A stretch of 64,000 nucleotides of DNA, taken from positions 124,001-188,000 of the forward strand of contig NZ_JAAGOA010000006.1 of assembly GCF_010550675.1 (NCBI RefSeq). Direction: 5' to 3'. This document shows, piece after piece, positions 42,325 to 52,333 of this stretch (positions are counted from its first letter, which is position 1; every line of letters starts with the position of its first letter). Source of the DNA: Phytoactinopolyspora halotolerans. Lineage in GTDB: Bacteria; Actinomycetota; Actinomycetes; Jiangellales; Jiangellaceae. The position numbers and the translations under genes are program-made. Below the pieces are notes generated by a model. The model had not been told where the DNA came from. It saw nothing but the letters and a program-made list of their open reading frames with translations, and searched no databases.

Positions 42325-43107
42325 GTGGAAGGTGACGTCAGCATCGCGGGACTCGCGACGTCGCTGGCACTGGTCGGTGTCGCGGCCGCCATCTCGCTGT
42401 GGCAACGGCTCGGGCTGGAACGACGCATCCTGTGGGCGGCGGCCCGAGCGCTGGTGCAACTGCTGCTGGTCGGCGCGGCGCTCGCGCTGATCATCGAGGA
42501 AGGCCGGCCGCTCGCGTGGTCGTGGCTGTGGGTGGTGGCGATGGTCGCGTACGCCGGGGACGTCGCACGTCGCCGTGCACCCGAGGTGCCGGGGGTCATG
42601 TGGCTGGCGATCGCGGCGTTCTCCGCCGCGGCCATCATCAGTCTAGGTGTCCTGTTCGGGTTCGGCGTGCTGCCGCTGGAAGGGCGCACGCTCGTGCCGC
42701 TGGCCGGGATGCTGGTCGGTAACTCGATGACGGCGACCGTGCTGGTCGCGCGCCGCCTCGTCGAGGAGCTCCGGGACAAACGCGACGAGGTCGAGGCCCG
42801 GCTTGCGCTGGGGCACGCATCGCAGCAGGCATCGACGCCCTACCTGCGAACCGCGTTGAGATCCGCCGTCACCCCGCAGATCGAGACCACCAAAGCGACC
42901 GGTCTGGTGTTCTTGCCGGGAGCGATGACGGGGCTGATCCTGGCCGGCGTGTCGCCGACCGACGCGGTCCTCGTCCAAGCCGTGGTGATGTTCCTGATTC
43001 TCGGATCGGTGACGACTACGGCGGTCGTCATGGCGCTAGGGTTGATCCGGCGTCTGTTCACGTCGGATCACCGGCTGCGCTGGCTGCCGCGACAGGCCGA
43101 GACATGA
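42325..43107 (+). CDS. UPF0014 permease, FetB/YbbM-like
   Basis: A 260-residue protein with about seven helices and the UPF0014 landmarks: LVQLLLVGAAL, LAGMLVGNSMTATVLVARRL, RLALGHASQQASTPYLRTALRSAVTPQIETTKATGLV and FLPGAMTGLILAGVSP. GTG 42325 has GGAGGTG upstream. With the preceding ATPase it forms a FetAB-type half-exporter pair, probably moving iron or a related substrate outward. Iron release under anaerobic, Fe-S-rich metabolism would make sense, but that is inference. Confidence 0.87.
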   Translation: MEGDVSIAGLATSLALVGVAAAISLWQRLGLERRILWAAARALVQLLLVGAALALIIEEGRPLAWSWLWVVAMVAYAGDVARRRAPEVPGVMWLAIAAFSAAAIISLGVLFGFGVLPLEGRTLVPLAGMLVGNSMTATVLVARRLVEELRDKRDEVEARLALGHASQQASTPYLRTALRSAVTPQIETTKATGLVFLPGAMTGLILAGVSPTDAVLVQAVVMFLILGSVTTTAVVMALGLIRRLFTSDHRLRWLPRQAET

Positions 43108-43132
43108 TGCGCAACGGCAATGACGTCGGCCA

Positions 43133-43146
43133 GGGTCTTTCGGCCC
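43133..43146 (+). promoter_or_regulatory. DosR/DevR-like box before second flavin-fold gene
   Basis: GGGTCTTTCGGCCC, a single mismatch (position 4) to GGGACTTNNGNCCC, ending 116 bases before the ATG at 43263. Confidence 0.55.
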
Positions 43147-43262
43147 TACCCATGGGCCGGTCGGACGCAAATGATTCGAGTAACAGCACCCAGAGGAGAC
43201 AGACGTGCCCGGAACCCGGCCTGAGCCCGCGCTCGACCCGAAACTCGCAGGCAAGGTGAACC

Positions 43263-43700
43263 ATGGCAGATAGGCGCCAGCTGATCCCCATGGAGCGGGA
43301 AGACGCTATCCGTCTGCTCGCGAGTGTGTCCCTGGGGCGCATCGTCTTCACCTCGCAGGCCCTGCCCGCGATCCGGCCGGTGAATCATCTGGTCGACGAC
43401 GGCGACCTGATCGTGCGCACGCATATCGGTGCGGCGATCACCTCTGCGGTTACTCCGACCACGCCCGGCGTGGTGGTCGCCTACGAGGCGGATCAGATCG
43501 ACCCGGACTCCCGTCTCGGCTGGAGTGTCGTCGTGACCGGCGTCGCCACCGCCGTCACTGATCCGGACGAGATCGCCCGTTTCGAGGGACGGCTGGAGCC
43601 GTGGATCGACCAGCCGATGGATCAGGTGGTGCGGATCGTGCCCGACCTGGTGACCGGTTACCGCCTGACGAACGGTACGGAGCCCGCCGAGGACATGTGA
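43263..43700 (+). CDS. Pyridoxamine 5'-phosphate oxidase-fold protein
   Basis: A 145-residue split-barrel flavin/F420-fold protein. Key parts are AIRLLASVSLGRIVFTSQALPAIRPVNHLVDDGDLIVRT and GWSVVVTGVATAVTDPDE. It resembles the product at 31002 in length and layout, so the two may be paralogues. Both have DosR-like sites upstream. A nitrite-reductase fusion gene with its own box follows. The substrate is unknown. Confidence 0.82.
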   Translation: MADRRQLIPMEREDAIRLLASVSLGRIVFTSQALPAIRPVNHLVDDGDLIVRTHIGAAITSAVTPTTPGVVVAYEADQIDPDSRLGWSVVVTGVATAVTDPDEIARFEGRLEPWIDQPMDQVVRIVPDLVTGYRLTNGTEPAEDM

Positions 43701-43731
43701 CGTGCATCTCGGCCGTGTGTCCAGGACAGTC

Positions 43732-43745
43732 GGGACCTTAGTCCG
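43732..43745 (+). promoter_or_regulatory. DosR/DevR-like box before nirK fusion
   Basis: GGGACCTTAGTCCG is nearly palindromic (minus strand CGGACTAAGGTCCC) and differs from the core at two positions. It lies 202 bases before the chosen ATG at 43947. Confidence 0.5.
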
Positions 43746-43946
43746 TACCTGGCGCGGCGCCGACGCGCCAGAGTTGGAGTGCGACATCCGCTGACTGAGC
43801 GTGCTGGCCGGCAGGTGGAGCACGCGGCCGGAAATCCCCCGTGTCGGGCCGCGCTGCGGCCACCTACCGGCCGGCCTTGGCGCCCTCCGGCGGATGTCGT
43901 CCTGGTTTACCGAGTCACCGGACGCCGGCGTCAGGGAGGACGACAG

Positions 43947-46673
43947 ATGGCCGCAGCCGCTGGAGATCGCCGCGAACTGCCTCTGGTCGAGGCACGTACC
44001 CATCCTGGACCGTCGTATCGTGAGCCGCGGCTGTACCGGACCGCACACGCGGTGATCTTCGGTTATCTGGCGCTCGCGGCTGTGGTCCTCGCCGCCGATC
44101 CCGCCTGGCTGAATACCCGGTGGCTCACCATCCACCTGGTGTTCCTCGGCGCCGCGACGACCGCGATCATGGTCTGGAGCTCGCACTTCTCCCAGGCGTT
44201 GACCCGCTCCGTCACCGGCGATCGGTGGCTCGGTCGCCGGGTCGCCGTGCTGACCGTGGGCGTCGTCTCCGTCCTCGGCGGGGTGGCGCCCACCGGCCAC
44301 AGCACCTTGGCGGTCAGCATCGGCGCGGTCACCGGAGTGGCGCTGATTCTGCTGGCGGTCGGCGCGCACGCGCTGGTGCTGGCGCGGATGGCGCGCACGA
44401 GGTTCGGCGGACCGCTGAAGGACGTGGTCTGGTTCTATGTGGCCGCCTGCGGCGCGCTGTCTCTGGGCGCGCCGTTGGGCGCCGCCCTGGCGACCGGGGT
44501 GCCGGCGACGGTAGCGACGAGTACCGGGTCGTTCGCCGCGCACCTGCACCTGAACATCGTCGGTTGGGTCGGTCTCACGGTTCTGGGGAGCCTGCTGATG
44601 CTGGGACCGGCCACCTTGCGGGCGCGGATGCATCCGCGCGTTCCGCGTGCGGTGCGGCCGGTGCTGGGCACCGGGGTGGTCGGCCTCGCCCTGACGGTGG
44701 CTGGTCTCTGGGCCGACGTGCACGTGGTTGCGGTCGCGGGCCTCGGCCTGTACATCGCGGGCATCGGCATACTGATGGTGGCGCTGGCGGCGACGGCCCG
44801 CAACAGCCGGGCCAGGCGCGGGCCGGCGCTGGCGCTCGGGCTGGGCATGGGCTGGTTCGCCGCCTACCTGGTACTGGACCTTGTGGCGGTAGCGACCGAC
44901 GGTAGCGCCGGAGCGGTACGACTCGTGACGGACAAGGTGCCGATGCTCGCGCTGGGTTTCCTGGCGCAGGTACTGATCGCCGCGTTGACGTTTCTGCTGC
45001 CGGTGCTGTTCGGCGGCGGCCCAGCGGGGCACAAGAGCCTGGCCGGGCGGTTGGCGCTGGGGTGGAGCGTGCGGTTAGGGGTGCTGAACGTCGGCGTCGT
45101 GCTGCTCGCGTCCGTCGACACCGGCGGATGGCGGACCCTGGGCTGGCTGCTGGCGGCGGGCGCGCTGGTCGCGTTCCTCACGCTGGCCGTGTCGGTGCTG
45201 ATACCGGAGGCGGTGAGCACCCGGTTGCGCTGGGCGTGGACTCCTGCGGTTGTCGTCGCACCTGTGATCGTCCTGCTCACGGCCATCGCCGCGGTGCCGG
45301 GTGGCGACGACGGCTCGGCCGCGTCGGCGACATCGGCGACGTCGGCGGCGGGAAGTGACAGGGAGCGTCACGTCGTTGACGTCGTGCTCTCCGACTTCCA
45401 TGTCGAACCGGCGAGGTTGGAAGTGCCGGGCGGGGCCGATCTGGTGCTCCGCGTGCGCAACGAAGGTGTGCACAATCACGATCTGCGGCTGGAGAACGAC
45501 GGTGACACCTTCGCCACCCGCTCGCTCCGTGGCGGTGAAGAGGACGAACTGCACGTCGGAACCGTGACCGAGGCGGTCGAGGCGTGGTGCACCATCGGGG
45601 CGCACCGGCAAGCCGGTATGGAGATGGAGATCGTGCCCGTCGATGCCGCATCCGGCGACCTGGAGGACGACGGCGCTACCACACATGAGACGAATCCCGG
45701 CGCAGGCGGCGGCCATGGCATGCACGACGGTGAAACGTCAGGCGACGTGAGCGGAGCGGACGGTGCCACTGCGACGAACGGCTCCCCGGACCTGGAGGCG
45801 GCGCTGTCGGGGACGCCCTCGCAGGGCAAAGATTTCGAGGCGAGGGACGCACGATTGGAGCCGGCACCGGGCGGAACCGTCCATGAGATCAGGCTCCCGG
45901 TGCAGGAGACGGACGTCGTGGTCGCACCCGGCATTCAGCGACGGATGTGGACGTTCGGCGGCTCCGTGCCGGGACCGGTGCTGCGGGGCAAGGTCGGCGA
46001 CGTCGTCGAAGTGACATTGGTCAACGAAGGGAGCATGGCGCATTCGATCGACTTCCACGCCAGCGAGGTGGCGCCCGACGTCGAGATGCGCTCCATCGAG
46101 CCCGGGGAGTCGCTCGTCTACCGGTTCCGCGCCGAGCGCGCCGGCGTGTGGATGTACCACTGCGGGACGGCGCCGGTACTGCAACATGTGGCGAACGGCA
46201 TGTATGGGGCGGTGGTGATCGATCCGCCGGAGCTGGAACCGGTCGACCACGAGTACCTGCTGGTCCAATCCGACATGTATGTCGGCGACGGCGACGAGCC
46301 AGCCCCCCTGGACGATGCCCGGCGCGGCGCCTACGACCTCGTGACGTTCAACGGCTACGTCAACCAGTACCTGCACGATCCGCTCACCGTCGGCGTCGGC
46401 GAGCGCGTCCGGATCTGGGTGCTGGCCGCCGGGCCGAACGGCGGCAGCGCGTTCCATGTGGTCGGCAGCCAGTTCGAGACGGTCTTCAAGGAGGGCGGGT
46501 ACCTTCTGCGGCCGGACGAGGAGTTGCGCGGTGGCTCGCAGACGTTGGATCTCGCCGCTTCGCAAGGAGGGTTCGTGGAGTTCACGCTCGACCGGCCCGG
46601 CGAGTACCCGTTCCTGACCCACCGACTCGGTGACGCCGCACTCGGTGCGACGGGCCTGATGCTCGCCGAGTGA
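43947..46673 (+). CDS. nirK: Membrane domain-cupredoxin-copper nitrite reductase fusion
   Basis: A 908-residue, three-part protein; ATG 43947 has GGGAGG upstream. Residues 30-460 hold about 12 helices with His199 and His201 in HLHLNIVGWVGL, a motif seen in haem-copper/NO-reductase-like membrane proteins. Residues about 472-565 are a small cupredoxin (HNHDLRL; Cys and Met in AWCTIGAHRQAGM). Residues about 640-908 are a NirK-type nitrite reductase. Its type 1 copper ligands are His699, Cys739, His747 and Met752; type 2 ligands are His704, His738 and His892; catalytic Asp702 and His837 are present. It should reduce nitrite to NO outside the membrane. The small cupredoxin could feed it electrons. 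No nitric oxide reductase gene is in the window. Confidence 0.88.
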   Translation: MAAAAGDRRELPLVEARTHPGPSYREPRLYRTAHAVIFGYLALAAVVLAADPAWLNTRWLTIHLVFLGAATTAIMVWSSHFSQALTRSVTGDRWLGRRVAVLTVGVVSVLGGVAPTGHSTLAVSIGAVTGVALILLAVGAHALVLARMARTRFGGPLKDVVWFYVAACGALSLGAPLGAALATGVPATVATSTGSFAAHLHLNIVGWVGLTVLGSLLMLGPATLRARMHPRVPRAVRPVLGTGVVGLALTVAGLWADVHVVAVAGLGLYIAGIGILMVALAATARNSRARRGPALALGLGMGWFAAYLVLDLVAVATDGSAGAVRLVTDKVPMLALGFLAQVLIAALTFLLPVLFGGGPAGHKSLAGRLALGWSVRLGVLNVGVVLLASVDTGGWRTLGWLLAAGALVAFLTLAVSVLIPEAVSTRLRWAWTPAVVVAPVIVLLTAIAAVPGGDDGSAASATSATSAAGSDRERHVVDVVLSDFHVEPARLEVPGGADLVLRVRNEGVHNHDLRLENDGDTFATRSLRGGEEDELHVGTVTEAVEAWCTIGAHRQAGMEMEIVPVDAASGDLEDDGATTHETNPGAGGGHGMHDGETSGDVSGADGATATNGSPDLEAALSGTPSQGKDFEARDARLEPAPGGTVHEIRLPVQETDVVVAPGIQRRMWTFGGSVPGPVLRGKVGDVVEVTLVNEGSMAHSIDFHASEVAPDVEMRSIEPGESLVYRFRAERAGVWMYHCGTAPVLQHVANGMYGAVVIDPPELEPVDHEYLLVQSDMYVGDGDEPAPLDDARRGAYDLVTFNGYVNQYLHDPLTVGVGERVRIWVLAAGPNGGSAFHVVGSQFETVFKEGGYLLRPDEELRGGSQTLDLAASQGGFVEFTLDRPGEYPFLTHRLGDAALGATGLMLAE

Positions 46674-46720
46674 GTAGAGAGCGGAGAACGACGAGCGACC
46701 AGGTCCGGTAGGAGACGGGA

Positions 46721-46821
46721 GGGAAGGAGCGATGTCCTGGCCAGGGTAGGCGCGGGCGTCGGCCTGTGAGGAGTTCTACGACGAGCTGGCCGCGGGCGGG
46801 GCCAAGACATCGCTCCTTCCC
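46721..46821. repeat. 20-bp inverted repeat with 61-base spacer between convergent genes
   Basis: The left arm GGGAAGGAGCGATGTCCTGG (46721-46740) and the right arm (46802-46821) are reverse complements at 19 of 20 bases, the outer 16 perfectly. The spacer and right arm together could be read as EEFYDELAAGG-like protein sequence, perhaps a gene scrap. A terminator for both the nirK fusion and the hydrogenase operon is the simplest reading. Confidence 0.7.
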
Positions 46822-46841
46822 ACCAGACTCACCCGACAGCG

Positions 46842-48140
46842 TCAGCTGCGTGAGACGGTGAAGTCGAGGAAGTGGGCGGAGCAGGAGATGCACGGGTCGT
46901 AGTTGCGGATGGCCTGCTCACATTGCCATTGCAGCTGCTCGTCGCTGAGTTCCAGCCGATCCGAGACGAAGTCGTACAGGTCGTGCTCGATACTGGCCTG
47001 GTTCTGCGACGTAGGCGGAACGATCCGCGCGGTCTTGACCAGGCCATCGGCGTCCAGCTCATAGCGGTGGTACAGGACCCCGCGCGGAGCCTCGGTGACG
47101 CCATAACCCACGCCGGCGCGGGGCGGGACATCCACGTACGACGGTCCGCTCGGCTCGTACGCCTCGATCAGGCGTAGCGCCTCGTCCACCGCGTACAACG
47201 TCTCGACCGCGCGGACGACGATGCTGCGGAACGGGTTGCGGCATTCGCGGCCCAGACCGGCCTCCCGGGCCAGCTCGGCGGCGAGCGGCGACAGCGCCGA
47301 CGAGTTCAGTGTGTAACGCGCGGTCGGGCCGACCAGGTAGTGGTCACCCCCGTTGAGGTGCGCGTGCAGTGCGGTGGAGTGCGGGACCTGCTCCTCGATG
47401 ACGTGTTCCTCGAACAGCCGTGCAGGGAACGCACGGCCGCCGGTCGTGACCAGTGTGCCCGCTTCGATCGGGTACTGGCCCGGAGAACTGAGCGCCATCA
47501 TCTCGTGTTCCTGCGTGAAGTCCGGGAAATCGAAGCCTGCGGCCATCCGGACGGTGTCGACGGCGACGTCGCGCGCCACTCGAAGCTGCTCGGCCAGCCG
47601 GCCGAGCGCTCCGGGCTCCGGCCACCGGTAGAACCCGCCGACCCGCACGTTGATCGGATGGATCGCACGCCCCGCGACCGTCTCCAGCAGGTCGTTGCCG
47701 GCCTTCTTCAGAGCAAGGCCCCGTTCGACCAGCTCACGGTGGTCGGCGGCCATCGCGATCGCGCTCTCGTACCCGAGGAAGTCCGGTGCGTGCAGGAGGT
47801 AGATGTGCAACGCGTGGCTCTCGATCCACTCACCGCAGTACAACAGCCGCCGCAGGTCCTGAATCTGCGGGCTGACCGTCACGCCGCACGCGTCCTCGAT
47901 CGCCAGGCACGCGCTCATCTGGTACGCGACCGGGCAGATGCCGCAGATGCGTGCGGTGATGTCCGGTGGCTCAGTGTGCCGGCGGCCGCGCAGGAAGGCC
48001 TCGAAGAACCGGGGCGGCTCGTAGATCTCCAGCTGGACGCCGACCACCTCGCCCTTGTCGACGCGGACATGCATCGCGCCTTCGCCTTCGACGCGCGCCA
48101 GCCCAGCGACGTGCAGCGAGCGGTCAGTGCGGTGGGTCAT
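46842..48140 (-). CDS. hydA: [NiFe] hydrogenase large (alpha) subunit, group 3b-like
   Basis: A 432-residue catalytic subunit. The L1 nickel motif is RICGICP and the L2 motif DPCISCSAH, so all four Ni-binding Cys are intact. The nine residues after the L2 His (FLDFTVSRS) are the tail that a maturation protease removes; one is encoded at 56262. With the three upstream genes it forms a cytosolic NAD(P)-linked hydrogenase in hydBGDA order, as in group 3b (sulfhydrogenase) enzymes. It overlaps the small-subunit gene by four bases. Confidence 0.93.
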   Translation of the reverse strand: MTHRTDRSLHVAGLARVEGEGAMHVRVDKGEVVGVQLEIYEPPRFFEAFLRGRRHTEPPDITARICGICPVAYQMSACLAIEDACGVTVSPQIQDLRRLLYCGEWIESHALHIYLLHAPDFLGYESAIAMAADHRELVERGLALKKAGNDLLETVAGRAIHPINVRVGGFYRWPEPGALGRLAEQLRVARDVAVDTVRMAAGFDFPDFTQEHEMMALSSPGQYPIEAGTLVTTGGRAFPARLFEEHVIEEQVPHSTALHAHLNGGDHYLVGPTARYTLNSSALSPLAAELAREAGLGRECRNPFRSIVVRAVETLYAVDEALRLIEAYEPSGPSYVDVPPRAGVGYGVTEAPRGVLYHRYELDADGLVKTARIVPPTSQNQASIEHDLYDFVSDRLELSDEQLQWQCEQAIRNYDPCISCSAHFLDFTVSRS

Positions 48141-48952
48141 CGGGTCCTCCCTGAGGGTCCGTCGGGCACGGCGTCGGAAAACTCTGGCGCAGCGGAGTTG
48201 AAGGTTCGCAGCGCCCGGACGATGTCGTCGTCGGCCATCCGCAACGCGCGCAGCCGTTCCACAAGGCCGGTCACGTTGGCGGCGGGCGCGCCGTCGACCG
48301 CCACCGGACCGAAGCAGCCGAAGCAGCCGCGGCTGTATGCGGGGCAGATCGCACCGCAGCCGGCCTGGGTGACCGGCCCCAGGCAGGGCGTCCCGTGCGC
48401 CACCATCACGCAGGTGGTGCCGCGCGCCTTGCATTCGAAGCACACGCTGTGCCGCGGGATGTTCGGTTTCCGCCCGACCAGGTAGGCGGTGAGGACCTCC
48501 AACAGCTGGCGCTTGTCGATCGGACAGCCGCGCAGCTCGAAGTCGACCCGAACGTGCGCGGACGCCGGCGTGGAACGGTCAAGGGTCTGCACGTATTCGG
48601 GACGCGCGTAGACCACTGACCGGAACTCGTCGACGTCGGCGAAGTTCCGCAGCGCCTGGATGCCGCCGGCCGTCGCGCAGGCCCCGATCGCCACCAAGAC
48701 CCCGGACACCTCTCGGATCCGCTTCAACCGGTCGATCTCATCCGGTGTGGAGACCGAACCTTCGACGAGCGAGACGTCGTACGGTCCGGGCAACGATTCG
48801 CGGGAGGCCTCCAGGAAATGCGCTATGCGTACCTGTCCGGCGAGCGGCAGCAGCTCGTCCTCGCAGTCGAGCAACGTCAGCTGGCACCCGTCGCAGGAGG
48901 TGAACTTCCACACGGCCAGCGTGGGGAGGCGGCGAGCCGAGGTGTCGGTCAT
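48137..48952 (-). CDS. hydD: [NiFe] hydrogenase small (delta) subunit
   Basis: A 271-residue Fe-S protein. Cluster motifs are [42 protein letters not shown] and a Cys-rich end ([40 protein letters not shown]), the layout of group 3 hydrogenase small subunits. No export signal is present, so the enzyme stays in the cytosol. ATG 48952 is two bases after the flavoprotein gene stop. It relays electrons between the Ni site and the NAD(P) module. Confidence 0.92.
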   Translation of the reverse strand: MTDTSARRLPTLAVWKFTSCDGCQLTLLDCEDELLPLAGQVRIAHFLEASRESLPGPYDVSLVEGSVSTPDEIDRLKRIREVSGVLVAIGACATAGGIQALRNFADVDEFRSVVYARPEYVQTLDRSTPASAHVRVDFELRGCPIDKRQLLEVLTAYLVGRKPNIPRHSVCFECKARGTTCVMVAHGTPCLGPVTQAGCGAICPAYSRGCFGCFGPVAVDGAPAANVTGLVERLRALRMADDDIVRALRTFNSAAPEFSDAVPDGPSGRTR

Positions 48953-48954
48953 GA

Positions 48955-49776
48955 CTACAACTCCCTCACGGTGAGCAGGTCGGCGGTGCGGTCGTAGGTC
49001 ACCACGGGCCCGTCCCGGCAGATCAGGTACGGACCGAGCTGGCAATGTCCGCATAACCCGCCCCCGCAGCGCATGTTCCGCTCCAGCGTGAGCTGGATCC
49101 TTCCGGCCGGTACACCGAGACGCAGCAGCGCGTCGGCGGTGAACCGCATCATGACCTCTGGGCCGCAGACGTAGGCGTCGGTCAGCTCCGGATCGATCGG
49201 TGCGTCGGCCAGGAGTGTCGTCACCACGCCGGTGCGCCCCAGCCATTCGTTCGAGGCCTGGTCGACGGTGATGTCGACGTGGACATCGCTGCGTTCGCGC
49301 AGCTCGGCGATCTCCGCACCGAAGACGATGTCGCGCGGCGTGCGGGCGCCGATCAATACGGTGACCCTGCGGTGAACCCGGCGGTGGGCCAGCACGGCCT
49401 GCAACACCGGCCACACCGGTGCGATCCCGATGCCGCCGGCGACGATCACCACGTCCCGCCCGCGCGCGGCGGACAGGTCCCAGCCCACTCCGTACGGTCC
49501 GCGCAGTCCGACCACGGAACCGGGGGTAGCGTGGTACAACGCCCTGGTCACAGCGCCGACCGCGCGTAACGTCTGCGCCAGACGACCGTCCGGAGCCGCG
49601 GTGCCGCTGATCGAGATCGGCACCTCACCGATGCCGAACGCGGTCAGCATCGTGAACTGCCCTGGCGCGGACGCCGGGAGCGACCCGTCCATCGGCTCCA
49701 GCGTGAGGGTGACGGTGTCATAGGTCTCCACCTCGCGTCCGTGGACTCGGTACAGCAGCGGCAGCGCCGTCGTCAT
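48955..49776 (-). CDS. hydG: Hydrogenase FAD/NAD(P)-binding (gamma) subunit
   Basis: A 273-residue flavoprotein of the ferredoxin-NADP reductase type. FAD is bound near [20 protein letters not shown] and the nucleotide at [19 protein letters not shown]. The C-terminus carries a [2Fe-2S] site ([20 protein letters not shown]). Related subunits are found in sulfhydrogenase and dihydroorotate dehydrogenase electron-transfer chains; the operon settles the hydrogenase role. It overlaps the following 4Fe-4S subunit gene by four bases. Confidence 0.92.
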   Translation of the reverse strand: MTTALPLLYRVHGREVETYDTVTLTLEPMDGSLPASAPGQFTMLTAFGIGEVPISISGTAAPDGRLAQTLRAVGAVTRALYHATPGSVVGLRGPYGVGWDLSAARGRDVVIVAGGIGIAPVWPVLQAVLAHRRVHRRVTVLIGARTPRDIVFGAEIAELRERSDVHVDITVDQASNEWLGRTGVVTTLLADAPIDPELTDAYVCGPEVMMRFTADALLRLGVPAGRIQLTLERNMRCGGGLCGHCQLGPYLICRDGPVVTYDRTADLLTVREL

Positions 49777-50960
49777 CGCGGTCCCTCCGCCCCGTCGCCC
49801 GCTGTCGTGCGCTCATCGGGTGAGCCGGCTCGCAGCATCGCCACCTCCTCGGTGATGTCGATGCCGACCGGGCACCACGCGATGCAGCGGCCGCAACCCA
49901 CGCAGCCGGTCGAGCCGAACTGGTCATGCCAGGTGCTGAGCTTGTGCGTGATCCACTGGCGGTATCGGCTCGCGCCGGACATCCGGACGCTGCCGCCGTG
50001 GATGTAAGAGAAATCCAGGTCGAAGCAGGAGTCCCAGCGCCGCCAGCGTTCGGCGTGCTCGCCCGTGAGGTCGGTGACGTCCTCGGTGGTGGTGCAGAAA
50101 CACGTCGGACAGACCATGGTGCAGTTGCCGCAGGTGACGCATCGAGCTGCGACGTCGTCCCAGTGCGGTGACTCGCGATTCTCGACCATCAGCTCGCGCA
50201 ACCCGTCGGCGGGAAGCGAACGTCCCATTCGCTCAGCGGCCGCGTCGACGGCGTCGCGGGCGTGCGCCACGAGTTCGGCGTCCGCGGGTGTGGCCGGTAG
50301 TTCGGCCAGTACATCTGTCCCTGCTGGTGACCCGGAACGGATCAGGTAGGTCGGCGTGCCGGGCGAAGACGATACGCTGCCGGATCCGTCGAGGAGCTCG
50401 GTCAGCGCCAGGTCGTAACCCTCCTCGGCGGCCGGTCCGCTGCCCATCGAGCCGCAGAAGCAGGTCCGGCCGGGCTCGATGCACTCGACGGCGACGATGA
50501 AGACGCCGTCCCGGCGCCGCGCGTAGCCCTGATCCGGATGCCGGCCCTGACCCAGCACCCGGTCGAGGATGCCGAGGGCCCGCAGGTCGCACGGGCGCAC
50601 GCCAAGGAACGCGTACGGACGGCGTGGCGTCTCGTCGGCCGCCACCACCGGGCCGTCGCCGTCCCGGGACCAGAGCCTCTCCCGCGCAGGATGGACGTAC
50701 GACTTCCACGACTGCGGACCTGCCGCGTGTCCGAAGGCGGCGCCGTCGTCGCGCCGGCGCAGGCGGTACGTGCCGGCGTCCAGGGTCACCCCCCAACCGA
50801 ACGGCAGGCGTTCGGCGGAGTCCAGCTCGTCCAGGACGATCGCGCCATCCCGGACCGTCGGCCCGATCACCGCATAGCCGCGGTCGCGTAAGACGTCGAC
50901 GAGTACGCAGAGCGCCGACACATCCATCACCGATACACCTGCTGCTGTAGGTGTGCTCAT
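49773..50960 (-). CDS. hydB: Hydrogenase 4Fe-4S (beta) subunit
   Basis: A 395-residue protein with an N-terminal domain typical of the sulfhydrogenase beta / anaerobic sulfite reductase A family (WKSYVHPARERLW, FLGVRPCDLRALGILDRV) and two C-terminal [4Fe-4S] clusters (CVTCGNCTMVCPTCFC and CVGCGRCIAWCPVGID). It is the first gene of the operon. ATG 50960 has GAGGAGG eight bases upstream. A DosR-like box lies 50 bases before it. In archaeal group 3b enzymes this module can also reduce polysulfide, which would connect with the sulfur genes of the window. Confidence 0.92.
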   Translation of the reverse strand: MSTPTAAGVSVMDVSALCVLVDVLRDRGYAVIGPTVRDGAIVLDELDSAERLPFGWGVTLDAGTYRLRRRDDGAAFGHAAGPQSWKSYVHPARERLWSRDGDGPVVAADETPRRPYAFLGVRPCDLRALGILDRVLGQGRHPDQGYARRRDGVFIVAVECIEPGRTCFCGSMGSGPAAEEGYDLALTELLDGSGSVSSSPGTPTYLIRSGSPAGTDVLAELPATPADAELVAHARDAVDAAAERMGRSLPADGLRELMVENRESPHWDDVAARCVTCGNCTMVCPTCFCTTTEDVTDLTGEHAERWRRWDSCFDLDFSYIHGGSVRMSGASRYRQWITHKLSTWHDQFGSTGCVGCGRCIAWCPVGIDITEEVAMLRAGSPDERTTAGDGAEGPR

Positions 50961-51010
50961 GCCAGGACCTCCTCGTCTCCCACGCTTCTCCTGTCGGCGA
51001 GGATCGGGTA

Positions 51011-51024
51011 GATCCAGAAGTCCC
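51011..51024 (-). promoter_or_regulatory. DosR/DevR-like box before hydBGDA operon
   Basis: On the minus strand GGGACTTCTGGATC: the first half and G10 are exact, with two mismatches in the last three bases. It lies 51 bases from the hydB start. The remainder of the 236-base gap (50961-51196) shows nothing else notable. Confidence 0.5.
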
Positions 51025-51196
51025 GTGCGGATGTGCCACTCGGACGTGGCCGCCACTCGCCTGCGGAGCCTTGGCGTGCGCACCCGGCTATGAGGAACCT
51101 CGGTGGCGCTTCGGCGTCTCTGTGGAAGCGTGGGTGTTCGCGCACCCAGACGTTGAGGAAGCTCGGTGCACAGGCGGCGAGGAATCCGACCGCCGG

Positions 51197-52333
51197 TCAG
51201 CAGATGCGCGGGAGCTGCTCACCGATCAGCATGTCGACGATGCGTTCAGCGCCGATCAGCGTCCGTGCGGTCACCCGGCCGGGATGGTCTGCGACGACCT
51301 CACCGATTCGGACCGCCTGCCGTCCCGCCGGGTCCGATCGCATGGCGGCCAACACGGCGTCCGCGTCCCCCGGATCCACGAAGGCGACCAGGCAGCCTTC
51401 GTTCGCCACATGGAGCGGATCCAGCCCGAGCATCTCGCAGGCCGCGGCGACCGGCGTCGGAACCGGGACGGCCGGTTCGTCGATCACCACGCCGACCTCA
51501 CTCGCCTGAGCGATCTCGTTCAGCGCGGACGCCAGGCCACCACGTGTGGGGTCCCGCATGACGTGGACTGAGCCGCCCGCCGCGTCCAGCATGGCTGCGG
51601 CGAGCCGGTGAAGCGGACGGGTGTCGGATGCGACGTCGCCGTCGAACCCGAGTCCTTCCCGGGCGCTGAGGATGGTCACGCCATGCTGGGCGATCGGTCC
51701 GGACAGCAACACAGCGTCACCTGGACGGGCGAGCGCCGCAGACAGCCGCGCCGCCGGCAGCCGGCGGCCGATGCCCGTGGTGGTGATGAACAGACCGTCC
51801 GCCGAGCCGCGGTCGACCACCTTGGAGTCGCCGGTCACCACCGGTACGCCTGCCTCGCGCGCGGCCTCGCCGACGGATGCGGTGATCCGCCGCAGATCCT
51901 CGAGCGGGAAGCCCTCCTCGATGATGAACGCGAGCGAGAGCCCCAGGGGATCGCCGCCCATCATCGCCACGTCGTTGATGGTCCCGTGGACGGCGAGCTT
52001 CCCGATGTCCCCGCCGCTGAAGAACAATGGGCTGACCACGAACGAGTCGGTGCTGACGACGACGTCCACGACGCCCAGGCCCAGCACTGCCGCGTCTTCG
52101 AGCGGGCTGGTCTCGGTGGCGCCGCCGGAGCCATGCACCTCACCGCGCGGGTCGGTGCCGGCGAGCTTTGTGGCGTCGCCGAGGGCCGGCACGATCACAT
52201 CCCGGATCAGCGAGGCGGACAGTTGCCCACCTGAGCCGTGCCCGAGCAGGACCCGTTCGGTCTCGGTCAGCGGGGCCGGGCACGATCCCTGGGCCGGGTC
52301 GACTGTCTCGGTCGCCGTCTCGACGTTCATCAT
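51197..52333 (-). CDS. hypE: Hydrogenase maturation factor HypE
   Basis: A 378-residue PurM/AIR-synthase-fold protein. It has [21 protein letters not shown] at the start, [33 protein letters not shown], and the conserved C-terminal PRIC whose Cys is carbamoylated by HypF and dehydrated to thiocyanate for CN ligands. The start ATG 52333 has GGAGATG upstream and overlaps hypD by four bases. It is the last gene of hypF-C-D-E. Confidence 0.94.
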   Translation of the reverse strand: MMNVETATETVDPAQGSCPAPLTETERVLLGHGSGGQLSASLIRDVIVPALGDATKLAGTDPRGEVHGSGGATETSPLEDAAVLGLGVVDVVVSTDSFVVSPLFFSGGDIGKLAVHGTINDVAMMGGDPLGLSLAFIIEEGFPLEDLRRITASVGEAAREAGVPVVTGDSKVVDRGSADGLFITTTGIGRRLPAARLSAALARPGDAVLLSGPIAQHGVTILSAREGLGFDGDVASDTRPLHRLAAAMLDAAGGSVHVMRDPTRGGLASALNEIAQASEVGVVIDEPAVPVPTPVAAACEMLGLDPLHVANEGCLVAFVDPGDADAVLAAMRSDPAGRQAVRIGEVVADHPGRVTARTLIGAERIVDMLIGEQLPRIC

